A DNA stretch of 19,761 bases from Betaproteobacteria bacterium (GTDB lineage Bacteria; Pseudomonadota; Gammaproteobacteria; Burkholderiales; CAIKXV01), in the NCBI GenBank assembly GCA_947456915.1, contig CANGUQ010000012.1, positions 1 through 19,761 on the forward strand. The letters run 5' to 3'. Shown here piece after piece: positions 1 through 7,997 of the stretch (position 1 is the first letter of the stretch; every line of letters begins with the position of its first letter). Below the pieces are notes generated by a model. The model was given only the letters and a program-made list of their open reading frames with translations. It ran no database searches and was not told the DNA's origin. The translations under genes and the position numbers were made by a program.

Positions 1-1
1 C

Positions 2-754
2 GTTCCCACCTCCGGCACGTCCTGCGGCGCGAGCCCGAAACTCGGCGTGCTCGGCGGCATGGGCCCGCTCGCCACCGCGGACTTCATGGCGAAACTGGTG
101 GCCGCCACGCCGGCGCAGCGCGACGAGGATCACCTGCCGGTGGTGATCTGGTCGGTGCCGCAGGTGCCGCCGCGCATCGCCGCGATCCACGGCACCGGCC
201 CGTCGCCGCTGCCGGCGATGCTGGAGGGCCTGCGCGCGCTGCGCGGCTGCGGCGTCACGCTCGCCGCCATCGCCTGCAACACCGCCCACCACTGGTACGA
301 AGCGCTCGGCGCAGCCGGCATACCGATCGTGCACATCGCCGATGCGGCAAGCGCAGCGCTGGCCGCGGAGGTGCCGCAGGCGCGACGCATCGCGCTGCTC
401 GCCACACGTGGCACCCACGCGGCGGGCTTCTATGCACCACGGCTCGCCGCGCACGGCCTGCAGCCGCTGCCCTTCGACGAGACGCTGCAGGCCACGTCGA
501 TCGATGCGGCCATCGCCGACGTCAAGGCCAATCGCCTCGAACAGGCGCGGACTCACCTGCTGCGCGCGATCGAGCAGGTCCACGCGCAAGGCGCGCAAGC
601 CGTGCTGCTCGCGTGCACCGAACTGCCGGTTGCGGCCGATGCGATCGGCGCCGCGGCACCGCTGCCGGTGCTCGATGCGACGCGCGCACTGGCACAGGCG
701 TGCGTGCGCGAGTGGCAGCGCCTGCATCCGGCAACCGCTGCGGGCGCCGCATGA
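2..754 (+). CDS. Aspartate/glutamate racemase family protein (5' end outside window)
   Basis: The product belongs to the Asp/Glu/hydantoin racemase superfamily, cofactor-independent enzymes that interconvert amino-acid enantiomers with two cysteines. The first cysteine lies in IACNTAHHW (codon near 275) and the second in LLACTELP (codon near 614), each followed by the usual Asn-Thr or Thr-Glu. The glycine-rich first strand KLGVLGGMGPLAT is complete only if reading starts before the GTG at 47, and the frame stays open to the left edge without any other start codon. I therefore treat the gene as partial, with its start upstream; a 235-residue form from GTG 47 would lose the strand's opening residues. 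It ends 52 bases before msrA on the same strand. The substrate (aspartate, glutamate or other) cannot be decided from the sequence. Confidence 0.85.
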   Translation, partial: VPTSGTSCGASPKLGVLGGMGPLATADFMAKLVAATPAQRDEDHLPVVIWSVPQVPPRIAAIHGTGPSPLPAMLEGLRALRGCGVTLAAIACNTAHHWYEALGAAGIPIVHIADAASAALAAEVPQARRIALLATRGTHAAGFYAPRLAAHGLQPLPFDETLQATSIDAAIADVKANRLEQARTHLLRAIEQVHAQGAQAVLLACTELPVAADAIGAAAPLPVLDATRALAQACVREWQRLHPATAAGAA

Positions 755-806
755 TCACGCGCGCGATCCTCGACCCGGCCTCACTCTCACTGCGGAGCAC
801 CAGACG

Positions 807-1358
807 ATGAACGATACCCCCGGCCTGCAGGTCACCACGCTCGGTGGCGGCTGTTTCTGGTGCCTCGAAGCGGTATTCGACGAAGTGATCGGCGTCACGT
901 CGGTCGAATCCGGCTATATGGGAGGCCACGTCGACAACCCCACCTACGCGCAGGTGTGCGGCGCCGACACCGGCCACGCGGAGGTCGTGCAGGTCACCTT
1001 CGATCCCGGGCAGGTGTCGTTTCGCGACCTGCTCGCCGTGTTCTTCGTGATCCACGACCCGACCACGCTGAATCGCCAGGGCAACGACGTCGGGCCGCAG
1101 TACCGCTCGGCGATTTTCTTCCACTCGCCCGAGCAGGAGCGCGAGGCGCGCGCGTTCATCGCGGACCTGGCCGGTCGCGGCGTGTTCGCACGCCCGGTCG
1201 TGACCGAGGTGACTGCGGCGTCGAGGTTCTGGCTCGCCGAGAACTACCATCAGGAATACTTCGTCCACCACGGCTACGAGCCGTACTGTCAGTACGTGGT
1301 CGCGCCGAAGGTGGCGAAGTTCCGCAAGGAGTTCGCGGCGATGAGAAAGTCAGCGTAG
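807..1358 (+). CDS. msrA: Peptide-methionine (S)-S-oxide reductase MsrA
   Basis: This cytoplasmic repair enzyme reduces the S epimer of methionine sulfoxide in proteins and free methionine, using thioredoxin. The 183-residue protein has the family signature GGGCFWCLEAVF, with catalytic Cys16 followed by Phe-Trp. It also has the conserved GYMGG, HDPTTLNRQGNDVGPQYRS and AENYHQEYF blocks, and a C-terminal PYCQYVVAPK segment whose Cys probably resolves the disulfide. Length and motif order are normal for a single-domain MsrA; there is no MsrB fusion. ATG 807 is chosen because it begins just before the signature and has GGAG about nine bases upstream; the reading frame stays open much further upstream, but that part is a shadow of the racemase gene. 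The 3' end overlaps the convergent korB stop by nine bases. Confidence 0.96.
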   Translation: MNDTPGLQVTTLGGGCFWCLEAVFDEVIGVTSVESGYMGGHVDNPTYAQVCGADTGHAEVVQVTFDPGQVSFRDLLAVFFVIHDPTTLNRQGNDVGPQYRSAIFFHSPEQEREARAFIADLAGRGVFARPVVTEVTAASRFWLAENYHQEYFVHHGYEPYCQYVVAPKVAKFRKEFAAMRKSA

Positions 1359-2405
1359 GTCGGCGTTGATCCTGTCGAGCACCGCCGAGCCCGGCGAGAG
1401 TTCGCGCGCGCCGAGGGTGAACAGCGGCGCGTCGATCGTGTTCAGGTGCTGGTGCAGGTCCTCGGGGTCCGGATCGACGTAGAGCAGGCCGGTCACCACC
1501 TCTCCGGCTGCCGCCCGGCTCTGGATCGTGTGCATCGCCGACACCCGGTCCGTCGGATCGTAGTCGGCGGCGAGCTTGCGCAGGCGGATGATCGAGCCGT
1601 CGTGCTGCGTGATGTCGACCACTTCGCCCGGCGCGTACTCGGCGGTGATCGCCTCGCGCGACGGCCAGAAGTCGAGCCGGTTCACCGCCTCGTTGTGCTC
1701 GCGCACGAAGTCGTAGCTGCGCGTGCTGCCGGCGTGATTGTTGAACGCAACGCACGGGCTCACCACGTCGATGAACGCCGAGCCCTGGTGCGCCATCGCC
1801 GCCTTGATCAGCGGCACGAGCTGCGGCTTGTCACCGGAGAAGCCCCGCGCGACGAAGGTCGCTCCGAGCTGCAGCGCGAGGCTCACCATGTCGATCGGCG
1901 AGTCGGTGTTGACCACACCGCGCTTGGACTTCGAGCCCTGATCGGCCGTTGCCGAGAACTGTCCCTTGGTGAGCCCGTACACGCCGTTGTTCTCGACGAT
2001 GTAGGTCATGTTCACGCCGCGGCGCATGACGTGCGCGAACTGGCCCAGCCCGATCGAGGCCGAATCGCCGTCGCCCGACACGCCCAGATAGAGCAGATCG
2101 CGGTTGGCGAGATTGGCCCCGGTGAGCACCGAGGGCATGCGACCGTGCACGGTGTTGAAACCGTGCGAGTTGCCGAGAAAGTAATCCGGCGTCTTCGACG
2201 AGCAGCCGATGCCCGACAGCTTCGCCACGCGGTGCGGTTCGATGTCGAGCTCCCAGCAGGCCTGGATGATCGCAGCCGAGATCGAGTCGTGGCCGCAGCC
2301 GGCGCACAGGGTCGAGATCTTGCCTTCGTAGTCGCGCCGGGTGTACCCGACGCGGTTCCTCTCGAGCGACGGGTGATGGAGTCTGGGTTTGGCGAGGTAG
2401 GTCAT
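1350..2405 (-). CDS. korB: 2-oxoacid:acceptor oxidoreductase, beta subunit (KorB-like)
   Basis: This is the thiamine-diphosphate-binding subunit of a 2-oxoacid oxidoreductase, most likely acting on 2-oxoglutarate to give succinyl-CoA, CO2 and two low-potential electrons. The 351-residue protein has CAGCGHDS (Cys34, Cys37) and Cys68 in GIGCSSKTPDYF, typical cluster-ligand positions. The ThDP/Mg motif runs from GDGDS (111-115) to ENN (138-140), followed by GVYGLTKGQFS. That last motif and the short length fit KorB better than pyruvate oxidoreductase beta subunits. ATG 2405 lies one base after the korA stop, so translation is probably coupled; the frame extends 12 codons further upstream, but into korA. 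It is the last gene of korCAB. No terminator is visible, since the stop lies inside the 3' end of msrA. The 2-oxoglutarate assignment is by family resemblance. Confidence 0.92.
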   Translation of the reverse strand: MTYLAKPRLHHPSLERNRVGYTRRDYEGKISTLCAGCGHDSISAAIIQACWELDIEPHRVAKLSGIGCSSKTPDYFLGNSHGFNTVHGRMPSVLTGANLANRDLLYLGVSGDGDSASIGLGQFAHVMRRGVNMTYIVENNGVYGLTKGQFSATADQGSKSKRGVVNTDSPIDMVSLALQLGATFVARGFSGDKPQLVPLIKAAMAHQGSAFIDVVSPCVAFNNHAGSTRSYDFVREHNEAVNRLDFWPSREAITAEYAPGEVVDITQHDGSIIRLRKLAADYDPTDRVSAMHTIQSRAAAGEVVTGLLYVDPDPEDLHQHLNTIDAPLFTLGARELSPGSAVLDRINADLR

Positions 2406-2406
2406 G

Positions 2407-4257
2407 TCAGCGGGCTCCCTGGATCGCGCGCAACTGCTCACCGATGACGCGCGTGATGAAGCGCGCGGTGATCGGCGTGCCGTCGAAGTGCAGGATCGGC
2501 AGCAGCCGCGCAGGATCGACGTTCAGCTCGGTCATCAGCAGCGTGCGCAGCTGCGCGTCGCGGTTCTGCTCGACGACGAACACGAGGTCGTGAGTGGCGA
2601 CGAACTCCGCGACCGAGTCGGCGAACGGAAAGGCCCGCAGGCGCAGCAGGTCGACCTGCATGTCCTGCGCCTCGAGCGCGACGATCGCCTCGTTCATCGA
2701 GGGCGCCGTGGAACCGTAGTAGATCGCGCCGATGCGCGTGGGCTTCTGCGCCTTGCGCTCCACCGGCGCAGGCACGAGGGCGCGTGCGGTGTCGAACTTG
2801 CGCAGCAGGCGCTGCACGTTGTACATGTAGTCCGGACCGGCTTCCGAGTAGCGCGCATAGGCGTCGCGCGTGGTGCCCCGGGTGAAGAACGCCCCGCGCG
2901 TCGGGTGGGTACCGGGATAGGTGCGATAGGGGATGCCGTCGCCGTCCACGTCGAGATAGCGCCCGAAGTCACGACCGGACTCCAGATCGGCGTGCGTCAT
3001 CACCTTGCCACGGTCGTATTCGCGGCTGTCGTCCCACGTGAACGGCGCGGTCAGCCGCTGGTTCATGCCGATGTCCAGATCGGTCATGACGAACACCGGC
3101 GTCTGCAGCCGGTCGGCGAGGTCGAGCGCCTGCGCGGTCATCTCGAAGCACTCGTTCGGGTCCTGCGGAAACAGCAGCGGGTGCTTGGTGTCGCCGTGCG
3201 AAGCGTAGGCGCAGGCGAGCACGTCGGCCTGCTGCGTGCGGGTCGGCATGCCGGTGGACGGCCCGCCGCGCTGCACGTTGACGATCGTTGCCGGAATCTC
3301 GGCGAAGTAGGCGAGCCCGATGAATTCGGTCATCAGCGAGATGCCCGGTCCGGAGGTCGCGGTGAACGCCCGCGCGCCGTTCCAGCCCGCGCCCACGACC
3401 ATGCCGATCGACGCCAGTTCGTCCTCGGCCTGCACGATCGCGTAGCGGTGCCTGCCGCTGTCCGGATCGGCACGGTACTTCTTGCAGTAGGCCATGAACG
3501 CCTCGGCGAGCGAGGACGACGGCGTGATCGGATACCAGGCGCACACGGAGGCGCCGCCGTAGACCGCACCCAGCGCAGCCGCCGAGTTGCCGTCGATGAA
3601 GATCTGGTCGCCGACGCGATCGGCGCGCCGCACGCGGATGCCGAGCGGACACTCCAGGTTCTGCAGCGCCCAGTCGCGGCCCAGCCGCAGCGCCTCGATG
3701 TTGGGGGCGAGCAGCTTCTCCTTGCCCTTGTACTGCTCGCCGACCAGCCGCTCGCACTCGGCGAGTTCGAGGTCGAGCAGTGCGGCCAGCGCGCCCAGCG
3801 CCACCATGTTCTTCAGCAGCGTGCGCTCGCGCGGATTGTCCCAGCGCGCGTTCGTCATCGCCGTCAGCGGCACCCCGATCACGTTGACGTCGTCGCGGAA
3901 CTTCTCCGCCGGCAGCGGCTTGGTCGAGTCGTAGAACAGGTAGCCCCCGGGCTCGACCTCCTTGACGTCCTGATCCCAGGTCTGCGGGTTCATCGCGACC
4001 ATCATGTCCACGCCGCCGCGGCGACCCAGCCAGCCCGCCTCGCTCACCCGCACTTCGTACCAGGTCGGCAGCCCCTGGATGTTCGAGGGGAAGATGTTGC
4101 GCGGCGACACCGGCACGCCCATGCGCAGGATCGAGCGGGCGAACAGTTCGTTGGCGGACGCCGAACCCGAGCCGTTGACGTTGGCGAACTTGACCACCAG
4201 ATCGTTCACCGCTTCGATGCGCCGCTTGACGCCGACTTTCTGCATTGCGGTATCCAT
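2407..4257 (-). CDS. korA: 2-oxoacid:acceptor oxidoreductase, fused gamma-alpha subunit (KorA-like)
   Basis: The 616-residue protein carries a gamma (acceptor-type) domain in roughly residues 15-200, starting VVKFANVNGSGSASANEL, fused to the alpha (pyrimidine-binding) domain. The alpha domain begins near residue 219 with the hallmark YPITPSSSLAEAF (242-254), then TSGPGISLMTEF and QRGGPSTGMPTRTQQAD. A C-terminal transketolase-C-like region contains VFVVEQNRDAQL. This fused arrangement is usual for KorA of bacterial 2-oxoglutarate:ferredoxin oxidoreductases. ATG 4257 is chosen because it forms a TGATG junction with the korC stop; further in-frame upstream codons would overlap korC widely. With KorB it forms the catalytic core, and korC probably supplies the electron-transfer module. 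Substrate specificity is inferred, not proven. Confidence 0.92.
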   Translation of the reverse strand: MDTAMQKVGVKRRIEAVNDLVVKFANVNGSGSASANELFARSILRMGVPVSPRNIFPSNIQGLPTWYEVRVSEAGWLGRRGGVDMMVAMNPQTWDQDVKEVEPGGYLFYDSTKPLPAEKFRDDVNVIGVPLTAMTNARWDNPRERTLLKNMVALGALAALLDLELAECERLVGEQYKGKEKLLAPNIEALRLGRDWALQNLECPLGIRVRRADRVGDQIFIDGNSAAALGAVYGGASVCAWYPITPSSSLAEAFMAYCKKYRADPDSGRHRYAIVQAEDELASIGMVVGAGWNGARAFTATSGPGISLMTEFIGLAYFAEIPATIVNVQRGGPSTGMPTRTQQADVLACAYASHGDTKHPLLFPQDPNECFEMTAQALDLADRLQTPVFVMTDLDIGMNQRLTAPFTWDDSREYDRGKVMTHADLESGRDFGRYLDVDGDGIPYRTYPGTHPTRGAFFTRGTTRDAYARYSEAGPDYMYNVQRLLRKFDTARALVPAPVERKAQKPTRIGAIYYGSTAPSMNEAIVALEAQDMQVDLLRLRAFPFADSVAEFVATHDLVFVVEQNRDAQLRTLLMTELNVDPARLLPILHFDGTPITARFITRVIGEQLRAIQGAR

Positions 4258-6092
4258 CAGGCAGCCCTCCGCGCAGGCTCTCCGGGGTTGCGACAACCCG
4301 GTCCGGCGTGAGTGGTCTTGTAGAGAAACTTCTGCATGTCCCACGCGCCGGTCGGGCAACGCTCGGCGCACAGCCCGCAGTGCAGGCAGACGTCCTCGTC
4401 CTTGACCATCGAGCGGCCGGTCTTCAGCCCGTCCTGGACGTACAGGTCCTGCGCCAGGTTGAGCGCCGGGGCGTTGAGCCGCGCGCGCAGCTCCGCTTCC
4501 TCGCCGTTCGCGGTGAAGGTGATGCAGTCCATCGGGCAGATGTCGACGCAGGCGTCGCACTCGATGCACAGCTTGGGCGTGAACACGGTCTGCACGTCAC
4601 AGTTGAGGCAGCGCTGCGCCTCCTTGAACGCAGTGGCGGCGTCGAATCCGAGTTCGACTTCGACCTTGATGCTGGCGAGCGCCTTCTGCGCTTCCGCCCA
4701 CGGCACCTTGAAGCGTGCCTCGGGTGCGATCTGGTTGTCGTAGCTCCACTCGTGGATGCCCATCTTCTGCGACATCATCGACACGCCGGGCATCGGCCGC
4801 TCGGTCAGCGGTTCGCCGTTGAGCATCTTGTCGATCGACACCGCGACGTCGTGGCCGTGTGCCACCGCCCAGATGATGTTCTTCGGTCCGAACGCCGCAT
4901 CGCCGCCGAAGAACACGCGCGGCTGCGTCGACTGGAACGTGACCTTGTCGACCACCGGCATGCCGTGACGGTCGAACTCGATCCCGCAGTCGCGCTCGAT
5001 CCAGGGAAACGCGTTCTCCTGGCCGACCGCCACGAGCACGTCGTCGCACTCGAAGTGCCGGTCAGGCTCGCCGGTGGGCTGCAGCGAACGACGCCCGTTC
5101 GCGTCGTACACGGCCTTCACCGCCTCGAACGTCATGCCGACCAGTCGCCCGTCGCGGTGCTCGAAGGACTTCGGCACGAGGAAGTTGAGGATCGGGATGC
5201 CCTCGTGCTGCGCATCCTCCTTCTCCCACGGGCTCGCCTTCATCTCCTCGAAGCCCGAGCGCACGATCACCTTCACGTCCTCGCCGCCGAGACGGCGCGC
5301 GGTACGACAGCAGTCCATCGCGGTGTTGCCGCCGCCGAGCACGATGACCCGCCGACCGATCTTCTCGGTGTGGCCGAACGACACCGACGACAGCCAGTCG
5401 ATGCCCAGGTGGATGTTGGCGGCCGCCTCGCGCCGCCCGGGGAGATCCAGATCGCGCCCGCGCGGTGCGCCCGATCCGACGAACACCGCATCCCAGCCCT
5501 GCGCGAGCAGATCGCGCATCGATCCGATCTCGACCCCGGCGCGGAAATCGACGCCGAGATCGAGCACGTAGCCCACCTCCTCGTCGATCACCGACTCGGG
5601 CAGACGGAAGCGCGGGATCTGCGAGCGGATCATGCCGCCGGCGCGCGCGTCCCGGTCGAACACGGTGACCGAATACCCCAGCGGCGCCAGATCGCGCGCG
5701 ACGGTGAGGGAAGCGGGGCCGGCGCCGACGCAGGCGATGCGCCTGCCGTTCTTCTTCGACGCCGGAGCCGGCATCAGTGCACGGATCGCATCCTGGTCCT
5801 TGTTGTCCGCTGCCACGCGCTTCAGCCGGCAGATCGCGACCGGTTCCGGCGTGGGCTGATTCTCCTCCTCGACGCGACCGCGCCGGCAGGCCGGCTCGCA
5901 CGGCCGGTCGCAGGTACGCCCGAGGATGCCCGGGAACACGTTCGAATCCCAGTTCACCTTGTACGCGTCGGTGTAGCGCCCGGCGGCGATCAGCCGGATG
6001 TACTCGGGTACGGGTGTATGGGCGGGACAGGCGTACTGACAGTCGACGACCTTGTGGAAGTACTCCGGATTGCGCACATCCGTGGGCTTCAA
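4257..6092 (-). CDS. GltD-like FAD/NAD(P)-binding Fe-S oxidoreductase subunit (KorC-like)
   Basis: This 611-residue protein resembles glutamate synthase small subunits and related electron-bifurcation or transfer modules. An N-terminal Fe-S region has cysteines 18, 22, 61, 65, 69 and 88. An FAD-binding Rossmann fold begins at VGAGPAS (about 122-128), and a second nucleotide fold contains VIVLGGGNTAMDCCR. The FAD-closing motif is RVFFGGDAAFGPKN. Two C-terminal 4Fe-4S motifs follow, CIECDACVDICP (about 509-520) and CLHCGLCAERCP (about 569-580). In the genus Azoarcus, 2-oxoglutarate:NADP oxidoreductase has a flavoprotein subunit of this size next to KorA and KorB, so this is probably its counterpart rather than a true GltD. 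No gltB is nearby. The start is a TTG, supported by AGGAGGAG four bases upstream; no ATG fits in frame. It is first in the operon and overlaps korA by one base. Confidence 0.88.
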   Translation of the reverse strand: MKPTDVRNPEYFHKVVDCQYACPAHTPVPEYIRLIAAGRYTDAYKVNWDSNVFPGILGRTCDRPCEPACRRGRVEEENQPTPEPVAICRLKRVAADNKDQDAIRALMPAPASKKNGRRIACVGAGPASLTVARDLAPLGYSVTVFDRDARAGGMIRSQIPRFRLPESVIDEEVGYVLDLGVDFRAGVEIGSMRDLLAQGWDAVFVGSGAPRGRDLDLPGRREAAANIHLGIDWLSSVSFGHTEKIGRRVIVLGGGNTAMDCCRTARRLGGEDVKVIVRSGFEEMKASPWEKEDAQHEGIPILNFLVPKSFEHRDGRLVGMTFEAVKAVYDANGRRSLQPTGEPDRHFECDDVLVAVGQENAFPWIERDCGIEFDRHGMPVVDKVTFQSTQPRVFFGGDAAFGPKNIIWAVAHGHDVAVSIDKMLNGEPLTERPMPGVSMMSQKMGIHEWSYDNQIAPEARFKVPWAEAQKALASIKVEVELGFDAATAFKEAQRCLNCDVQTVFTPKLCIECDACVDICPMDCITFTANGEEAELRARLNAPALNLAQDLYVQDGLKTGRSMVKDEDVCLHCGLCAERCPTGAWDMQKFLYKTTHAGPGCRNPGEPARRAA

Positions 6093-6096
6093 GCTG

Positions 6097-6104
6097 CTCC
6101 TCCT
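6097..6104 (-). promoter_or_regulatory. Ribosome binding site deciding the TTG start of the KorC-like gene
   Basis: On the minus strand AGGAGGAG lies four bases before the TTG at 6092. It is the strongest Shine-Dalgarno match nearby and fixes the rare TTG start. Minus-strand frames running further upstream, to about 6620, are therefore not part of this gene. Confidence 0.8.
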
Positions 6105-6171
6105 GGGTGGGGTTCGCGGCTACGCGCCGGTGCACCGGGCGCGCGAGCGCCGGCGACCGCGGGCAGTCACC

Positions 6172-6251
6172 CTGGACTCCTTCCGGGCTGCGGTGGCCGG
6201 GGTTGCCGTCAGGCGTCGTTGCCGACCCCGGCTCCTCTCTCCCGCGTCCAG
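6172..6251. promoter_or_regulatory. Nested inverted repeat, possible structured leader or operator
   Basis: Three nested pairings share one centre: 6172-6177 with 6246-6251 (CTGGAC/GTCCAG), 6184-6187 with 6241-6244 (CGGG/CCCG), and 6196-6203 with 6225-6232 (GCCGGGGT/ACCCCGGC). A small GGC/GCC helix sits inside the top loop. The element lies 80-160 bases upstream of the korC TTG, so it could be part of that operon's 5' leader. It matches no riboswitch class I can recognise. In DNA this GC-rich some pairing is expected by chance, so confidence is low. Confidence 0.3.
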
Positions 6252-6686
6252 TTTCTGGCTTTGTCCGGACATGGTACTCCCAGTAGCCGGGCGTCGTCAC
6301 GCCTTCGCCCACGGGCCGTGCCGGTGACAGCAACACCCGTGCAAGGCCGGGGGCCTGCACGCCCTCCCCGCTCCGGGACGACTCCCCGGTCGCCCGTGGG
6401 TCGCCTCCGGCTTCGACCGCTGCGCCGGGGACCGCGACTGCCGCGACCGGCCACGTGCGCGCTCGCCTGCGCCCGGACCAGGGTTCCCCGGCACCGCACG
6501 CAGGCCGCTTCCGGCGCTGATCGCTTCGCGCGCATCCCGCGCAGCGGACGAGCCGGTCAGTGTCCGCAGCCCGCACGCACGGGCACGTCCTTTGCGCGGT
6601 CTTGCGCGAACGCTGCTGCATGCGAACATCGAATCACGCGCAGAGCCGTTTAGACTCGCACATCATCTGGCTCCAGCAGCGCGCCC

Positions 6687-7997
6687 ATGTCACAGATCGC
6701 GATTCGCGGTGACCTCCTCGATCTCACGCGCAACCCCGGACTCACGGCCGTGGCGTCGGACGCGGTACGCTGGCGCCCGGACAACTGGCTGCTGATCGAC
6801 TCCGGGGTGATCGCCGCAGTCACGCCCGAAGCGCCGGGCCCGGACTGGCAGCGCATCGACTGGCGCGGACACCTGATCCTGCCCGGCTTCATCGACGCCC
6901 ACGTGCATCTGCCGCAGCTGGAGGTGATCGCCAGCCACGGGACGGGACTGCTCGACTGGCTCGAGCGCTACACCTTCCCGGCCGAGCTTCGCTACGCGGA
7001 CCCGGCGCACGCCGAGCGGTGCGCGCAGCGTTTTCTCGACGCTCTGCTCGAACACGGCACGACGAGCGCGGCAGTGTTCGCCACGGTGCACGAGGCGTCG
7101 GCGGACGCGCTCGCGCAGGCCGCCGCAGACCGGCAGATGCGGGTGATCGGCGGCAAGGTGCTGATGGATCGCCACGCACCGGCCGGCCTGCTCGATCCGG
7201 CAGGCGGTGGCATCGAAGCGGCGCGCCGGCAGATCAGGCGCTGGCACGGGCGCCAGCGGCAGTCCTGCGCCGTCACGGTGCGCTTCGCAGCCACCAGCAC
7301 GGGTGAACAACTGACGCAGGCGGGACGCCTGCTCGCCGAGATTCCCGATCTGTACATGCAGACCCACCTCGCGGAGACCCGCGACGAGGTGGCCTGGATC
7401 GCTTCGCTGTTTCCGCAGGCGCGCAGCTACCTCGATGTCTATGCGCGTCACGGGCTGCTCGGACCCCGGTCGGTCTTCGCCCACGGCATCTGGCTGGACG
7501 CGGCTGACCGCGACGCGCTGTCGCGCGCCGGCGCCTGCATCGCGCACTGCCCCGGCTCCAATCTGTTCCTCGGCAGCGGCCTGCTCGACTGGCAGGCGCT
7601 CGATGCGGCGGCGGTGGCGGTGTCGCTCGCCTCCGACGTCGGCGGCGGCACGAGTCTTCTGCTCCCGCGCGCGATGGCGCAGGCCTACGAGATCCAGTCG
7701 CTGCACGGACTGCGCATGTCGGCGTGGGCGCTGCTCCACGCGGCCACGCGCGGAGCAGCTGCGGCGCTTCGCCTCGAGCACGAGATCGGCTCGTTCGAAC
7801 CCGGCTGCAGCGCCGACTTCGCGGTCTGGCGCTGGCATGAGGGCACGCTGCAGGACTGGCGCCAGGCCAATGCCCGCGAGCTGCACGAGCGGGTGTTCGC
7901 GTGGCTGATACTCGCCACGCAGTCCAATCTGCGCGAAACGTGGGTCCACGGGCGCCGCGTTGCCGGACCGGGCGCCACCGCGCCGCAGCACGCATGA
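6687..7997 (+). CDS. guaD: Guanine deaminase
   Basis: The enzyme hydrolyses guanine to xanthine and ammonia in the cytoplasm, committing guanine to catabolism. The 436-residue protein has normal length and matches the bacterial amidohydrolase-type guanine deaminases closely. Zinc ligands are visible: DAHVH (His72, His74), QTHLAET (His227), FAHG (His266) and ASDVGGG (Asp317). The purine-site block PQLEVIASHGTGLLDWLE directly follows the first metal motif, and CPGSNLFLGSGL precedes Asp317. ATG 6687 is the first start fitting the conserved N-terminus; the Shine-Dalgarno site is weak. Its stop overlaps the next gene in an ATGA junction, so the ABC transporter is almost certainly co-transcribed and translationally coupled, which indicates a purine-type substrate. 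An 8-oxoguanine-type deaminase is possible but less likely. Confidence 0.95.
   Translation: MSQIAIRGDLLDLTRNPGLTAVASDAVRWRPDNWLLIDSGVIAAVTPEAPGPDWQRIDWRGHLILPGFIDAHVHLPQLEVIASHGTGLLDWLERYTFPAELRYADPAHAERCAQRFLDALLEHGTTSAAVFATVHEASADALAQAAADRQMRVIGGKVLMDRHAPAGLLDPAGGGIEAARRQIRRWHGRQRQSCAVTVRFAATSTGEQLTQAGRLLAEIPDLYMQTHLAETRDEVAWIASLFPQARSYLDVYARHGLLGPRSVFAHGIWLDAADRDALSRAGACIAHCPGSNLFLGSGLLDWQALDAAAVAVSLASDVGGGTSLLLPRAMAQAYEIQSLHGLRMSAWALLHAATRGAAAALRLEHEIGSFEPGCSADFAVWRWHEGTLQDWRQANARELHERVFAWLILATQSNLRETWVHGRRVAGPGATAPQHA

Larger units (their letters stand above)
6093..6686. other. Divergent intergenic region between korC and guanine deaminase (no gene seen)
   Basis: This 594-base stretch separates two divergent operons and must hold both promoters, but I see no convincing -35/-10 pair. 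The most AT-rich spots are near 6249-6280 and 6645-6665, the latter with a TTTAGACT that could be a poor -10 for guanine deaminase. Reading frames across it give arginine- and proline-rich translations with no recognisable domain and look like GC-rich shadows. Inverted repeats are frequent: a nested structure at 6172-6251 (listed separately), an 11-base palindrome at 6310-6320, and a hairpin at 6339-6360 with one bulged base. Confidence 0.6.

Noticed and set aside
2404..4311. 635-codon open frame on the plus strand opposite korA
   Set aside because: Antisense shadow of a highly conserved gene, with no recognisable protein content.
4257..6092. Assignment as true glutamate synthase small subunit (gltD)
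   Set aside because: No gltB partner is adjacent, the C-terminus carries two additional 4Fe-4S motifs, and the gene is operonic with korA and korB.
6172..6251. Glycine or cobalamin riboswitch, because of a GGGAGAGAGGAG run on the minus strand
   Set aside because: The conserved downstream cores of both classes are missing; only the purine run is similar.
6093..6621. Minus-strand frame extending from korC territory to 6621, possibly a longer N-terminus or separate gene
   Set aside because: This frame is out of phase with korC, is rich in Arg/Gly/Pro, and the strong AGGAGGAG site fixes the korC start at 6092.
4245..6653. 802-codon open frame on the plus strand opposite the KorC-like gene
   Set aside because: It is a mirror of the third-position GC bias of korC; its Arg/His/Val-rich translation shows no domain, while the minus-strand reading has clear motifs throughout.
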